Of a stretch of 8,437 nt of DNA, positions 1-6,631 are shown in pieces. The position numbers were made by a program, and so were the translations under genes. Position 1 is the stretch's first letter. Every line of letters starts with the position of its first letter. The notes under the pieces are model-generated. The model searched no databases, was not told the DNA's origin, and saw nothing but the letters and a program-made list of their open reading frames with translations. The stretch comes from Steroidobacteraceae bacterium (GTDB lineage: Bacteria > Pseudomonadota > Gammaproteobacteria > Steroidobacterales > Steroidobacteraceae), in assembly GCA_013044085.1 (NCBI GenBank), contig JABEVI010000076.1, positions 1-8,437 on the forward strand. The letters run 5' to 3'.

Positions 1-681
1 CGCGCCGGCCGGCGCGGTGGGCGCAGAGGTGGCGTGATCGCCGATTTCCGCAAGTTCGGCGGCCGTCATCGACGGATGCGCCGCCGGGGTGTCGCGCGCA
101 TACCAGGCCCACAGCCCGATCAGGGCAAGCGCGGGCAGGGTCGTCCAGAACAGCGCGCGCTGCCAGCCGAACCCCTGCATCAGTATCGCGATCAAGGGCG
201 GCGTCATGGCCGCGCCGAGTTGCAAGCCCATCGTTTGCAGACCCTGCACGAAGGTCCAGCGCTGCGGCGGAAACCAAGCCTCGAACACACCCGCGGATAC
301 CGGAAAGATCGCCGCCTGTGAGATGCCGAGCAGCAGCTGCACAGCGAGCAATTCGAGGAACAATGCCCGCCCGGCGAGCAAGGCCGGGCCCGCGGAGGTC
401 GCCATCATCGCCGCGCAGGCGGCGAGTCCGATGACAACGAAGGTGCGTCGGGCGCCGAAGCGCTGCCCGAACAACCCTCCGGGCATCTGAAACAGCGCGT
501 AGCCAATCACGAAGGCCTGTTCGATCCAGCCGATCTGCAGCTGGCTCAGCGACAGATCGGGCATGATGTGGTCGGCGGCGACCGTGATGCTCCTCTGCTG
601 CACGTATGCCAGCAGACCGAAGCCGAACAGGAAGGCGAAAATCCGCCAGCGAACGCGCGGCGCCGGGGCGGCGGTCGCCAC
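1..681 (-). CDS. MFS transporter, anion:cation symporter (ACS)-like, N-terminal half (3' end outside window)
   Basis: The frame is open from about 687 down to base 1, giving 227 visible residues from the GTG at 681-679. Six hydrophobic segments fit TM1-TM6 of a 12-TM major facilitator: roughly residues 14-29, 50-71, 80-100, 105-136, 144-168 and 176-195. The TM2-TM3 loop carries the MFS motif A variant GGLFGQRFGARR (68-79), where Gln replaces the usual Asp. GYALFQMPGG and the post-TM6 loop (DTPAAHPSMTAAELAEI) resemble ACS-family carriers of organic anions such as hexuronates, phthalate or other carboxylates; that resemblance is from family knowledge, and the substrate is not readable. The start is ambiguous. 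A TTG at 687-685 overlaps the upstream stop as TTGA and lies 7 nt after an AAGG, while the GTG two codons later is a more usual start codon. Either way the gene is translationally coupled to the HAL-like gene. The last visible codon is at 3-1; the second half is missing only because the window ends. Confidence 0.88.
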   Translation of the reverse strand, partial: MATAAPAPRVRWRIFAFLFGFGLLAYVQQRSITVAADHIMPDLSLSQLQIGWIEQAFVIGYALFQMPGGLFGQRFGARRTFVVIGLAACAAMMATSAGPALLAGRALFLELLAVQLLLGISQAAIFPVSAGVFEAWFPPQRWTFVQGLQTMGLQLGAAMTPPLIAILMQGFGWQRALFWTTLPALALIGLWAWYARDTPAAHPSMTAAELAEIGDHATSAPTAPAGA

Positions 682-683
682 TC

Positions 684-2468
684 TCAACGAGCCGCCTTGG
701 CGCTTGCACCGTAGAAGGTGTCCGCCGGATGATCGTGAATGAAGTCCGCGGCGACCGTCGCCACCGGCCGCGTGAGGGCCAGTGCCTCGTCGGGTTTGAA
801 CGGGACGACGCGCCGAAACGCGCTCCAGACCGCGGTGGGCGCGGGGCCGAAGGTGCGGCTAGAATCCTGCAGCTTGCGCATGTCGAGCCAATAGGTGCCC
901 GTCAGAAGATCCTCGGCGAGCAGGTCGACGGTGTCCGCGACCGCCTTGTCGGCGCGGCGCACCTTCAAACGGGTTTGCGCCTGCAGATCCTCGACGTTGC
1001 CGACCAGCGCATCGCCTTCCGGGGGCACCGGATCGATCAAGCCCTGGATTTCCTGCATCAGGCTCGCCGTGTCGAAGTCGCTCGCCCGGGTTAGGCCGTA
1101 GCTGTCGGCCTTGCCGGGCACGTCCGGCATCGGCGGCATGACCGTGAAGAACGTGCTGTTGAATCGAAGAATCCGCTGGGAAATCGCCGCGTCCATGTTG
1201 GCAAGCGCGATCGTGAACGCCTCGATGTCATTGGCGAGCGGGTAGGGGTCCCAGTTCGCATCCGACAGAACGTAGCCATGCTCACCGTGGCTCAACGGTC
1301 CCCCCTTGACATAGAACTGGCGCAGTTGCGGCGTGTCGAGTTCCCAGGAATCGCCCGGCGAGGCACCGACGCGAACCGCCGGATTGTGATCCGAAGAGTT
1401 CATCTGGATCGACAGGTCGTCGCGCATCTGCGCCCAGGCCTGCCAGGCCGAGCCCTGACGCAGCGACGAGGCGCGCAGACTCTCCGGATCCTGGATGATG
1501 CGCTTGTCGTCGCGGTCGAACAAATAGCTGCCACGAATCATGTCGAGCACGCGCGCCGCGTCCCAGTTCAACCATTTGAAAGGGCGGCTCTGCCTGACCG
1601 GGAGGGCGAGCGGGGCGACATCGCTGTTCATGCCGTTCAGATCGATCGCGTAGCTCAGGTCCGCCCAGGAAAGGGCCTCACGCGCATCGTAGGTCATTAG
1701 CGCCGCAAGCCCCGTGAAATAGGCGTTCGTGCTTTCGAGGGCGCTGTCGTCGGCGCCGAACGGGGCGAGCGGCTCGAGACCGGCCCGCTTCAGAGCCAGC
1801 GCGGCCGGCATGCGCACACCCCTGTAATAGGCATCGCCGGCGCCCACCATCGTTGCCGCGACGTTCATGAACTGGCTCAGGTCGCCTTCACCGACGGTGC
1901 CGCGGGACTCAACGACCGGTGTGATGCGGTCGTTCAACAGGTCAAGCAGCCTTTGTGTCAGCGCGGGACTCGCGGCTTCGTAGATCATCGTATTCGCGCG
2001 CACGACCATCATCGCGCGTACCACCGACTCATCCTCGATCTCGGGGCCGAGACCGACTAGAGCACCACGTCGAAACAGCGCCAATTCCCTGGCCGCCAAT
2101 CGCTTCGCATTCTCCGGCGAGGTCGGATCACCGGAAAAGACCTGGCTCTGCCGGTCCGCCCCCGAACCGCGATTGAACCAGTACACCGGCACGCCCTCGC
2201 GAGCCGCCTCCAGCAGCAGACCGTAGGCGTCGGCCGAGCGTCGACGGGCTCCGGGGCTTAAATCGACGCGCGCGCCATGACGGGCGACGTCGACGACTTC
2301 GCCGATCGTCAACTGGCGGCCGTTCAGCACGACGGTGCGATCGCTCATCGTCGCTGTGATCGGATGGTAGTCGCCGGCCCGCGACACGCGAAAGCCGAGT
2401 ACCGCCGCCAGAGCCAGGGCGCCGGCTGCGAAGCGAGCGTACGTGCCGCTTCCGGGGAACTTCGCCAT
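684..2468 (-). CDS. Exported HAL/PAL-fold protein lacking the MIO triad (divergent aromatic amino-acid lyase family)
   Basis: 594 residues. An N-terminal signal peptide is likely: hydrophobic core about 14-26, then RVSRA-GD with a plausible signal-peptidase site after A31. From about residue 44 the sequence follows the HAL/PAL family: VVLNGRQLTIGEVVDVARHG; VYWFNRGSG (95-103) at the VYGVNTGFG loop with Tyr96 kept; RAMMVVRANTM (151-161); STNAYF (246-251) near the usual LLNGTQ; QDPESLR (326-332) at the QDxYSxR motif with Arg332 kept; MNSSDHNPAV (356-365); GGPLSHG (389-395) near GGNFHG; NVED (491-494) near NQED. The cofactor-forming region is the exception. It reads GTVGEGDL (190-197) instead of GSVGASGDL, so Ala-Ser-Gly is gone with one residue deleted, and no other ASG occurs. 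Glu329 replaces the second catalytic Tyr. Ordinary MIO-dependent deamination is therefore not expected. A good RBS (GAGGAG, 5 nt spacing) supports the ATG. It sits 49 bp after sulfotransferase B and directly before the MFS gene. It is not a histidase: there is no hut context and the protein is exported. True function unknown. Confidence 0.85.
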   Translation of the reverse strand: MAKFPGSGTYARFAAGALALAAVLGFRVSRAGDYHPITATMSDRTVVLNGRQLTIGEVVDVARHGARVDLSPGARRRSADAYGLLLEAAREGVPVYWFNRGSGADRQSQVFSGDPTSPENAKRLAARELALFRRGALVGLGPEIEDESVVRAMMVVRANTMIYEAASPALTQRLLDLLNDRITPVVESRGTVGEGDLSQFMNVAATMVGAGDAYYRGVRMPAALALKRAGLEPLAPFGADDSALESTNAYFTGLAALMTYDAREALSWADLSYAIDLNGMNSDVAPLALPVRQSRPFKWLNWDAARVLDMIRGSYLFDRDDKRIIQDPESLRASSLRQGSAWQAWAQMRDDLSIQMNSSDHNPAVRVGASPGDSWELDTPQLRQFYVKGGPLSHGEHGYVLSDANWDPYPLANDIEAFTIALANMDAAISQRILRFNSTFFTVMPPMPDVPGKADSYGLTRASDFDTASLMQEIQGLIDPVPPEGDALVGNVEDLQAQTRLKVRRADKAVADTVDLLAEDLLTGTYWLDMRKLQDSSRTFGPAPTAVWSAFRRVVPFKPDEALALTRPVATVAADFIHDHPADTFYGASAKAAR

Positions 2469-2473
2469 GAGAT

Positions 2474-2479
2474 CTCCTC
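2474..2479 (-). promoter_or_regulatory. Ribosome binding site of the HAL-like gene
   Basis: GAGGAG on the minus strand, 5 nt before the ATG at 2468-2466. It fixes the start that includes the signal peptide, so the export signal is part of the translated protein and not a misread upstream extension. Confidence 0.8.
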
Positions 2480-2517
2480 GATTCGCGTGTTGTCACGCAG
2501 TCTATTGCAAACACCCT

Positions 2518-4527
2518 CTAGGCAGGCCCTGCAGCCAGGGAACCGAGCGCCTCACGCAACGGAGCCAACCACGGCTCGTAGTGGCGCCACTGATCCACGC
2601 CGTCGCGATTGATCGGCCGGCGCACTTGTTCCGAGCTCGCCGTGCGAATACCGCGCTCGGTTTTGTAGTACTCCAGACACGCAGGCTCGAAGTCCAAGCC
2701 ACAATAATCGAGCAGGCGGCGTACCCCGCCCTCGAGATCCTCGATCAACTCTTCGTGCCGGACACGCAGCACCCGGCCGGGCAGGACGGCATCCCAGTGC
2801 TCCATCAGTTCGACGTAAAGTCGATAGTATCGTGCGATGTCCTCGATACCGTAGGTAAACTCCTGGCCGGAGGCGAACAGCTGTTTGAAATTACTGAAGC
2901 AACAGGCCATCGCGTCGCGGCGCGCGTCGATGATCTTCGCGTTCGGCAGGATCAACCGGATCAGTCCCAGATGCCGAAAGTTGTTCGGCATCTTGTCGAT
3001 GAAGTAGGCCGCGCCGGAGCGGTACACGCGGGTGTCGGCGATGTATTTCTCCCCAAGTTCACGCAGGCGCTCGGGCGGCAGCTCGCGCAGCACCGACGGG
3101 TAGCGCGGCGGCGCGTCCTTGACCTCCCGGCCGGCGAGCAGCTGCACGATCTGGGGGATCTCCGGCAGCTCCGCCGTGCCATCCACTTGGGAGTGGGAGG
3201 CGAGAATCTGCTCGATCAGCGTGGAGCCTGACCGCGGCAGGCCGACCACGAAGATCGGCGCGGGATCCGGGCATCCGAGTCCCGCACGAGTCCGCAGGAA
3301 TTCGCCGCTGCAGACCCGGATCTGCAGGCGCAAGCTGCGCTCCAAGACATCGGCTGCATACCCACATTCGACCTTCTTCAAGGCATTGCCGCGAGCGTAA
3401 TAGCGGAAGGATTGCTCGTAGCGCCCATGATCCTCGAGCGCCTTGCCGAGGGCGAAACACAAGTGAAATCGATCGGCCGGGGGTATCGAGTCGCCGGCCT
3501 CCAGCAAGCGCATGCGCTCGATCACATCCTCGTCGAAACGATAGGTCTTGAGATTCGCGAGACTCCAGTAGGCGTCGCCGAAATCCGGCCGCACCGCCGC
3601 GGCCTGCCGATATGCCTCGATCGCCTGGGCTTGATGGCCGAGGGTCTTCTCGGCATGGCCGATCGACAGGTAAAGGTCCGCCGCTTGCGTCGAGTCCGCC
3701 AACAGGTCGCGAAAAATCCGCAGTGCCGGTTCCTGCCGGCCGAGACCGACCAGCGCGTTGGCTTGAATGATGCGAAACGCCCGATTCCGCGGCTCGAGCG
3801 CCAGCAGCTTTTCAGCTTCCGCAAGGGCCCCGGCATGCTTGTGTCGTTGTGCAAGCACGAGGGCATATTCATAACGTGCAGCGCGATGTTCGGGTGCGAA
3901 CTGCAGTGCACTTTCCAGCAGGAATTCCGCATCGTCGAGCACCTCGAGCTTGACGCCGATTTGGGCGAGCAGACGCATCGCCTCGACGTGCTCGACATGG
4001 ACCCGCAAAAACTTCCGCAGCAACTGCTCGGCGCGCTGCAAATCGCCTTCCGCGATCATTCCGGCGGCCGCGACGACCGGCGGCGGCAGCTGCGCGAGGC
4101 GCAGAACCTCCCCGGCGGCGGCTTCGGCCTCGGCCGCCTGGCCTGTGGCACGGCATAGTTCGGCGAGCGCGCGCCAGCTCGCAGCCAGCGAGCCGTTCGC
4201 AGCGACCGCGCGCCGGTAGCACTCGATCGCACTGGCGGTCTCACCGACGAGCCGGTAACAATGTCCGCGCTCCTGGTGCAGCCTGCCGAAATCGGCATGA
4301 AAACCTTCCAGGGTCTCGAGTGTGCGCAGGGCGTCGGCGATCCGGCCGAGGTAGCGCTGCGCGACCGCGACGAGATAAAGGGCGTCGCGGTTCCCGGCAG
4401 CCGATTCGAGCAGCTTCAGCGCGGCATCGAGTGCGTCCTGGAACCGACGGGCTTCGAGCAGCGTGCGGACATGCCGAATCTGGGTTTCAACGAACTCTTC
4501 GAGCGGACGGTTCGCCGTTGTTGCCAT
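2518..4527 (-). CDS. TPR-containing sulfotransferase B (Sulfotransfer_3-type, PAPS-dependent)
   Basis: 669 residues from the ATG at 4527-4525. Residues about 12-315 are tetratricopeptide-type helical hairpins (for example QERGHC...AIECYRRAV, AEKLLALEPRNRAF, KTLGHQAQAIEAYRQAAAVRPDF). A linker follows (DAYWSLANLKTYRF, 318-331), then the sulfotransferase domain at about 422-655. The 5'-phosphosulfate loop is PIFVVGLPRSGST (424-436). Glu453 is placed like the general base of tyrosylprotein sulfotransferases. FIDKMPNNF (509-517) supplies a conserved Lys, and IIDARRDAMACCFSNF (532-547) holds the Arg/Ser pair expected to bind the 3'-phosphate. The family moves sulfate from PAPS to a hydroxyl or Tyr; the acceptor here is unknown. 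No signal peptide is visible, so a cytosolic role is likely. The frame stays open upstream to 4800, but that part overlaps gene A and is unlike the TPR family. The chosen ATG lacks a clear Shine-Dalgarno sequence. It is a close paralogue of the gene just upstream and probably in the same operon. Confidence 0.9.
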   Translation of the reverse strand: MATTANRPLEEFVETQIRHVRTLLEARRFQDALDAALKLLESAAGNRDALYLVAVAQRYLGRIADALRTLETLEGFHADFGRLHQERGHCYRLVGETASAIECYRRAVAANGSLAASWRALAELCRATGQAAEAEAAAGEVLRLAQLPPPVVAAAGMIAEGDLQRAEQLLRKFLRVHVEHVEAMRLLAQIGVKLEVLDDAEFLLESALQFAPEHRAARYEYALVLAQRHKHAGALAEAEKLLALEPRNRAFRIIQANALVGLGRQEPALRIFRDLLADSTQAADLYLSIGHAEKTLGHQAQAIEAYRQAAAVRPDFGDAYWSLANLKTYRFDEDVIERMRLLEAGDSIPPADRFHLCFALGKALEDHGRYEQSFRYYARGNALKKVECGYAADVLERSLRLQIRVCSGEFLRTRAGLGCPDPAPIFVVGLPRSGSTLIEQILASHSQVDGTAELPEIPQIVQLLAGREVKDAPPRYPSVLRELPPERLRELGEKYIADTRVYRSGAAYFIDKMPNNFRHLGLIRLILPNAKIIDARRDAMACCFSNFKQLFASGQEFTYGIEDIARYYRLYVELMEHWDAVLPGRVLRVRHEELIEDLEGGVRRLLDYCGLDFEPACLEYYKTERGIRTASSEQVRRPINRDGVDQWRHYEPWLAPLREALGSLAAGPA
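2870..2912 (-). repeat. Direct repeat copy in sulfotransferase B (partner 4914-4956)
   Basis: This 43-bp segment matches 4914-4956 in sulfotransferase A at 42 of 43 positions. It encodes the catalytic-domain stretch around AMACCFSNFKQLFAS. Third codon positions are also conserved, unlike much of the rest of the two genes. It is part of the larger tandem gene duplication and not a separate mobile element. Confidence 0.7.
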
Positions 4528-4547
4528 GGTCGCGCCGACTAAGAAAC

Positions 4548-4563
4548 CGGGCGGAAACGCCCG
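4548..4563 (-). other. Small GC-rich hairpin between the two sulfotransferase genes
   Basis: A perfect 6-bp inverted repeat with a 4-nt loop (minus strand CGGGCG-TTTC-CGCCCG) lies in the 46-bp gap between gene A's stop and gene B's start. On the minus strand it is followed by GTTTCTTAG, too poor in T to be a convincing terminator. It could be a weak attenuator or an mRNA stability element. With 6 bp in GC-rich DNA it may also be chance. Confidence 0.3.
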
Positions 4564-4573
4564 TGCGGCGATT

Positions 4574-6556
4574 CTACCAGCGCCCGTCCAGGGCCGCCTT
4601 AAGCGGCCCCAACCAGGGTTCGAAGCGCCGCCACTGATCCAGACCTTCCTTGAAGATCGGCCGGCGCACCTGTTCCGAGCTCGCAGTGCGGATGCTGCGT
4701 TCGGTCTTGTAGTACTCGAGGCAGGCAGGCTCGAAGTCGAGCCCGCAAAATTCGAGCAGCCGGCGCACATTGCCCTCGAGGTCCTCGACCACATCCTCAT
4801 GACGGACCGTCAAAATCCGTCCCGGCAGCACCCGATTCCAGTGCTCCATCAGGTCGATGTAGCTGCGGTAGTAGCGGGCGATGTTCTGCAGGCCGTAGGT
4901 GAATTCCTGTCCCGAGGCGAACAGCTGTTTGAAATTGCTGAAGCAACAGGCCATCGGCTCTCGACGCGCATCGATGATCTTCGCGTTCGGCAGCATGAGG
5001 TGGATCAGGCCGATATGACGGAAGTTGTTCGGCATCTTGTCGATGAAACGCGGCTTGGCGCCGCGGTAGATCCGCGTGTCGTTGATGTAGCGTTCGCCGA
5101 AGCGGCGGAAATCCTCCGCCGTCATCCCGGCCAACACGCCGGGGTAGCGCGGCTCGACGCCCTCGTGGTCCCGGCCCTGCAGTTCGTTGACCAGGCGTGG
5201 CACATCGGCCAGTTCCATCGTCCCCTCGACCTGCGAGTGCGAGGCGAGAATTTGTTCGAGCAGCGTCGATCCGGAGCGGGGCAGGCCGACGATGAAGATC
5301 GGCGCCGGATCCTCATGTCCGAAGCCGCGGCGCGCCTCGAAGAACTCCCGTGTGCAGACCTTCGCCTGCAGCTGCGCGTTCTGCTCGACCGGTTCGGGGC
5401 GGTAACGGCTCTCGCTCATCTTCAACTCATTGCCACGCTCGTAATAATGGAACGATTCGGCGTATTCCGCCCGGTCCTCGAACGCCTTGCCGAGCGCGAA
5501 ACACAAGTGATAGCGATCGACGAGAGGCGTCGTCGACACCGCTTCTTCGCGGCGCATTCGTGCAACCTCCTCGTCGGTGAAGCGGAAGGTTTTCAGATTC
5601 GCAAGGCTCCAGTAGGCATCGCCGTATTCCGGGCGGATCCGCACCGCGGCCCGGTAGGCGTCGATCGCCTCTGCCTGGCGGCCCAAGGTCTTGAGGCAAT
5701 GGGCGATCGATAGCTGTATGACGGCGGCCTGCGGTGAATCGGCCAGCAGTTCTCGATAGATCGTCAGCGCCCGCTCATGGTCACCGAGGCCGACGAAAGT
5801 CGTCGCGTAGGTCGTGCGGTAGAGCCGGTTGTCCGGCTCCAACTTCAACAGATGTTCGAGTTCCGCGAGCGCCTGCGTGTGCTTGTGCCGGGCGAGCAGC
5901 GTACGGGCGAGATCGAAGCGCGCCGCCTGGTAATCGGGTGCAAGCGCAAGAACACCATCGAGCAGCGTTTCGGCATCGTCGAAGATCTCGTGCTCGATGC
6001 CGATCCGCGCGAGCAGCCGCATCGCCTCGACGTGATGACCGTTGCGCAACAAAAAGTCACGGGTGATGCGCTCGGCCTGGGCGAGTTCGCCGTCATGGAA
6101 CATGCTCGTCGCGGTAACCACCTCGACCGGCAGTCCCGCGAGGATCGCCACGTGGCTCGCCGCGGTCTGCGCATTCGTCATATCGCCGTTCATGCGATAC
6201 AGCGATTGCAGCGCGCGCCAGCTCCCGGGCAGCGCCGGGTTGCGGTTCACCGCGCCGAGAAAGGCCTCGATCGCATGCGCGGCGTCGCGCCGCATGACGT
6301 GGCAGTGGCCGCGCTCTTGATACAGGCGGCTGTAGTTCGGGTAGAGCCTCTCGATCCGCTCGAGGGTAGCGAAGGCTTCAGGAATGCGCTGCAGGTGCCG
6401 CTGGCTCACCGCGACCAGGTAAAGGACGTCGCGATTCTCGGGGACGAGCGCCGCGAGCGCCTCGCCGGCGGCGAGCGCTGCGGCGAATTCATTGCGCTCG
6501 AGCATCGCCCGGATGTTCGCTACCTGCGCCTCGATCGTCTCATCCGGCGCGTTCAT
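4574..6556 (-). CDS. TPR-containing sulfotransferase A (Sulfotransfer_3-type, PAPS-dependent)
   Basis: 660 residues from the ATG at 6556-6554. That start is preferred over the in-frame ATG at 6565 because AAAGGA lies 8 nt before it, while the upstream ATG sits inside that same AAAGGATG. TPR-like helix pairs fill about residues 8-311 in two blocks with a less regular break near 125-150. The linker DAYWSLANLKTFRF (313-326) and FALGKAFED (353-361) are shared with gene B. The catalytic domain begins at about 416: PIFIVGLPRSGST (419-431) for the PAPS 5'-phosphosulfate, Glu448 as probable base, FIDKMPNNF (504-512), and IIDARREPMACCFSNF (527-542) for the 3'-phosphate. All expected PAPS-binding residues are present, so activity is plausible. 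The acceptor is unknown. No export signal is seen. It directly follows the terminator after the receptor gene and leads the sulfotransferase/HAL-like/MFS cluster. C-terminal segments such as GLDFEPACLEYYKTER are identical in both paralogues, indicating tandem duplication. Confidence 0.91.
   Translation of the reverse strand: MNAPDETIEAQVANIRAMLERNEFAAALAAGEALAALVPENRDVLYLVAVSQRHLQRIPEAFATLERIERLYPNYSRLYQERGHCHVMRRDAAHAIEAFLGAVNRNPALPGSWRALQSLYRMNGDMTNAQTAASHVAILAGLPVEVVTATSMFHDGELAQAERITRDFLLRNGHHVEAMRLLARIGIEHEIFDDAETLLDGVLALAPDYQAARFDLARTLLARHKHTQALAELEHLLKLEPDNRLYRTTYATTFVGLGDHERALTIYRELLADSPQAAVIQLSIAHCLKTLGRQAEAIDAYRAAVRIRPEYGDAYWSLANLKTFRFTDEEVARMRREEAVSTTPLVDRYHLCFALGKAFEDRAEYAESFHYYERGNELKMSESRYRPEPVEQNAQLQAKVCTREFFEARRGFGHEDPAPIFIVGLPRSGSTLLEQILASHSQVEGTMELADVPRLVNELQGRDHEGVEPRYPGVLAGMTAEDFRRFGERYINDTRIYRGAKPRFIDKMPNNFRHIGLIHLMLPNAKIIDARREPMACCFSNFKQLFASGQEFTYGLQNIARYYRSYIDLMEHWNRVLPGRILTVRHEDVVEDLEGNVRRLLEFCGLDFEPACLEYYKTERSIRTASSEQVRRPIFKEGLDQWRRFEPWLGPLKAALDGRW
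4914..4956 (-). repeat. Direct repeat copy in sulfotransferase A (partner 2870-2912)
   Basis: Partner of the 43-bp near-identical block in sulfotransferase B; the one difference is an A/G (2893 versus 4937). The block encodes the 3'-phosphate-binding region. Near-identity here, against clear divergence in the TPR half, suggests either strong constraint or gene conversion. Confidence 0.7.
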
Positions 6557-6564
6557 CCGTCCCA

Positions 6565-6570
6565 TCCTTT
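6565..6570 (-). promoter_or_regulatory. Ribosome binding site deciding the start of sulfotransferase A
   Basis: AAAGGA on the minus strand, 8 nt upstream of the ATG at 6556. The first in-frame ATG (6565-6563) overlaps this element and would have no usable spacing, so the second ATG is taken as the start. The site begins only 1 nt after the T-run of the terminator. Confidence 0.6.
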
Positions 6571-6571
6571 G

Positions 6572-6604
6572 AAAAAAAGAAAGCGGGCACGAGTGCCCGC
6601 TTTC
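6572..6604 (-). terminator. Strong rho-independent terminator after the TonB-dependent receptor gene
   Basis: Minus strand: a perfect 12-bp stem (GAAAGCGGGCAC paired with GTGCCCGCTTTC, bases 6604-6593 with 6590-6579) around a very tight loop, followed at once by seven T (6578-6572). It lies 27 nt after the receptor stop codon. The plus-strand side has no T-run, so it acts on leftward transcription only. It ends 15 bp before the start codon of sulfotransferase A, leaving no room for a separate promoter in between. Confidence 0.93.
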
Positions 6605-6631
6605 GATTCCGATGCCAAGACAAGGCCAGTC

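Noticed and set aside
684..2468. Histidine ammonia-lyase (hutH) or tyrosine ammonia-lyase making p-coumarate
   Set aside because: The MIO triad is missing, one catalytic Tyr is Glu, the protein is exported and there is no hut neighbourhood. For the same reason a lyase-plus-sulfotransferase route to sulfated coumarate (zosteric-acid-like) is attractive but unsupported.
2469..2517. Separate promoter or terminator between sulfotransferase B and the HAL-like gene
   Set aside because: No convincing -35/-10 pair and no stem with a T-run in the 49 bp; only the RBS is clear.
4528..4800. N-terminal extension of sulfotransferase B by 91 codons
   Set aside because: It overlaps the end of sulfotransferase A in another frame, is Arg/Ser/Cys-rich and is unlike the TPR family; the ATG at 4527 begins the homologous region.
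4463..5713. Long open frame on the plus strand (about 416 codons)
   Set aside because: It is antisense to both sulfotransferase genes, with no recognisable domain, no RBS support and His/Arg/Val-rich composition typical of the complement of a GC-rich coding frame.
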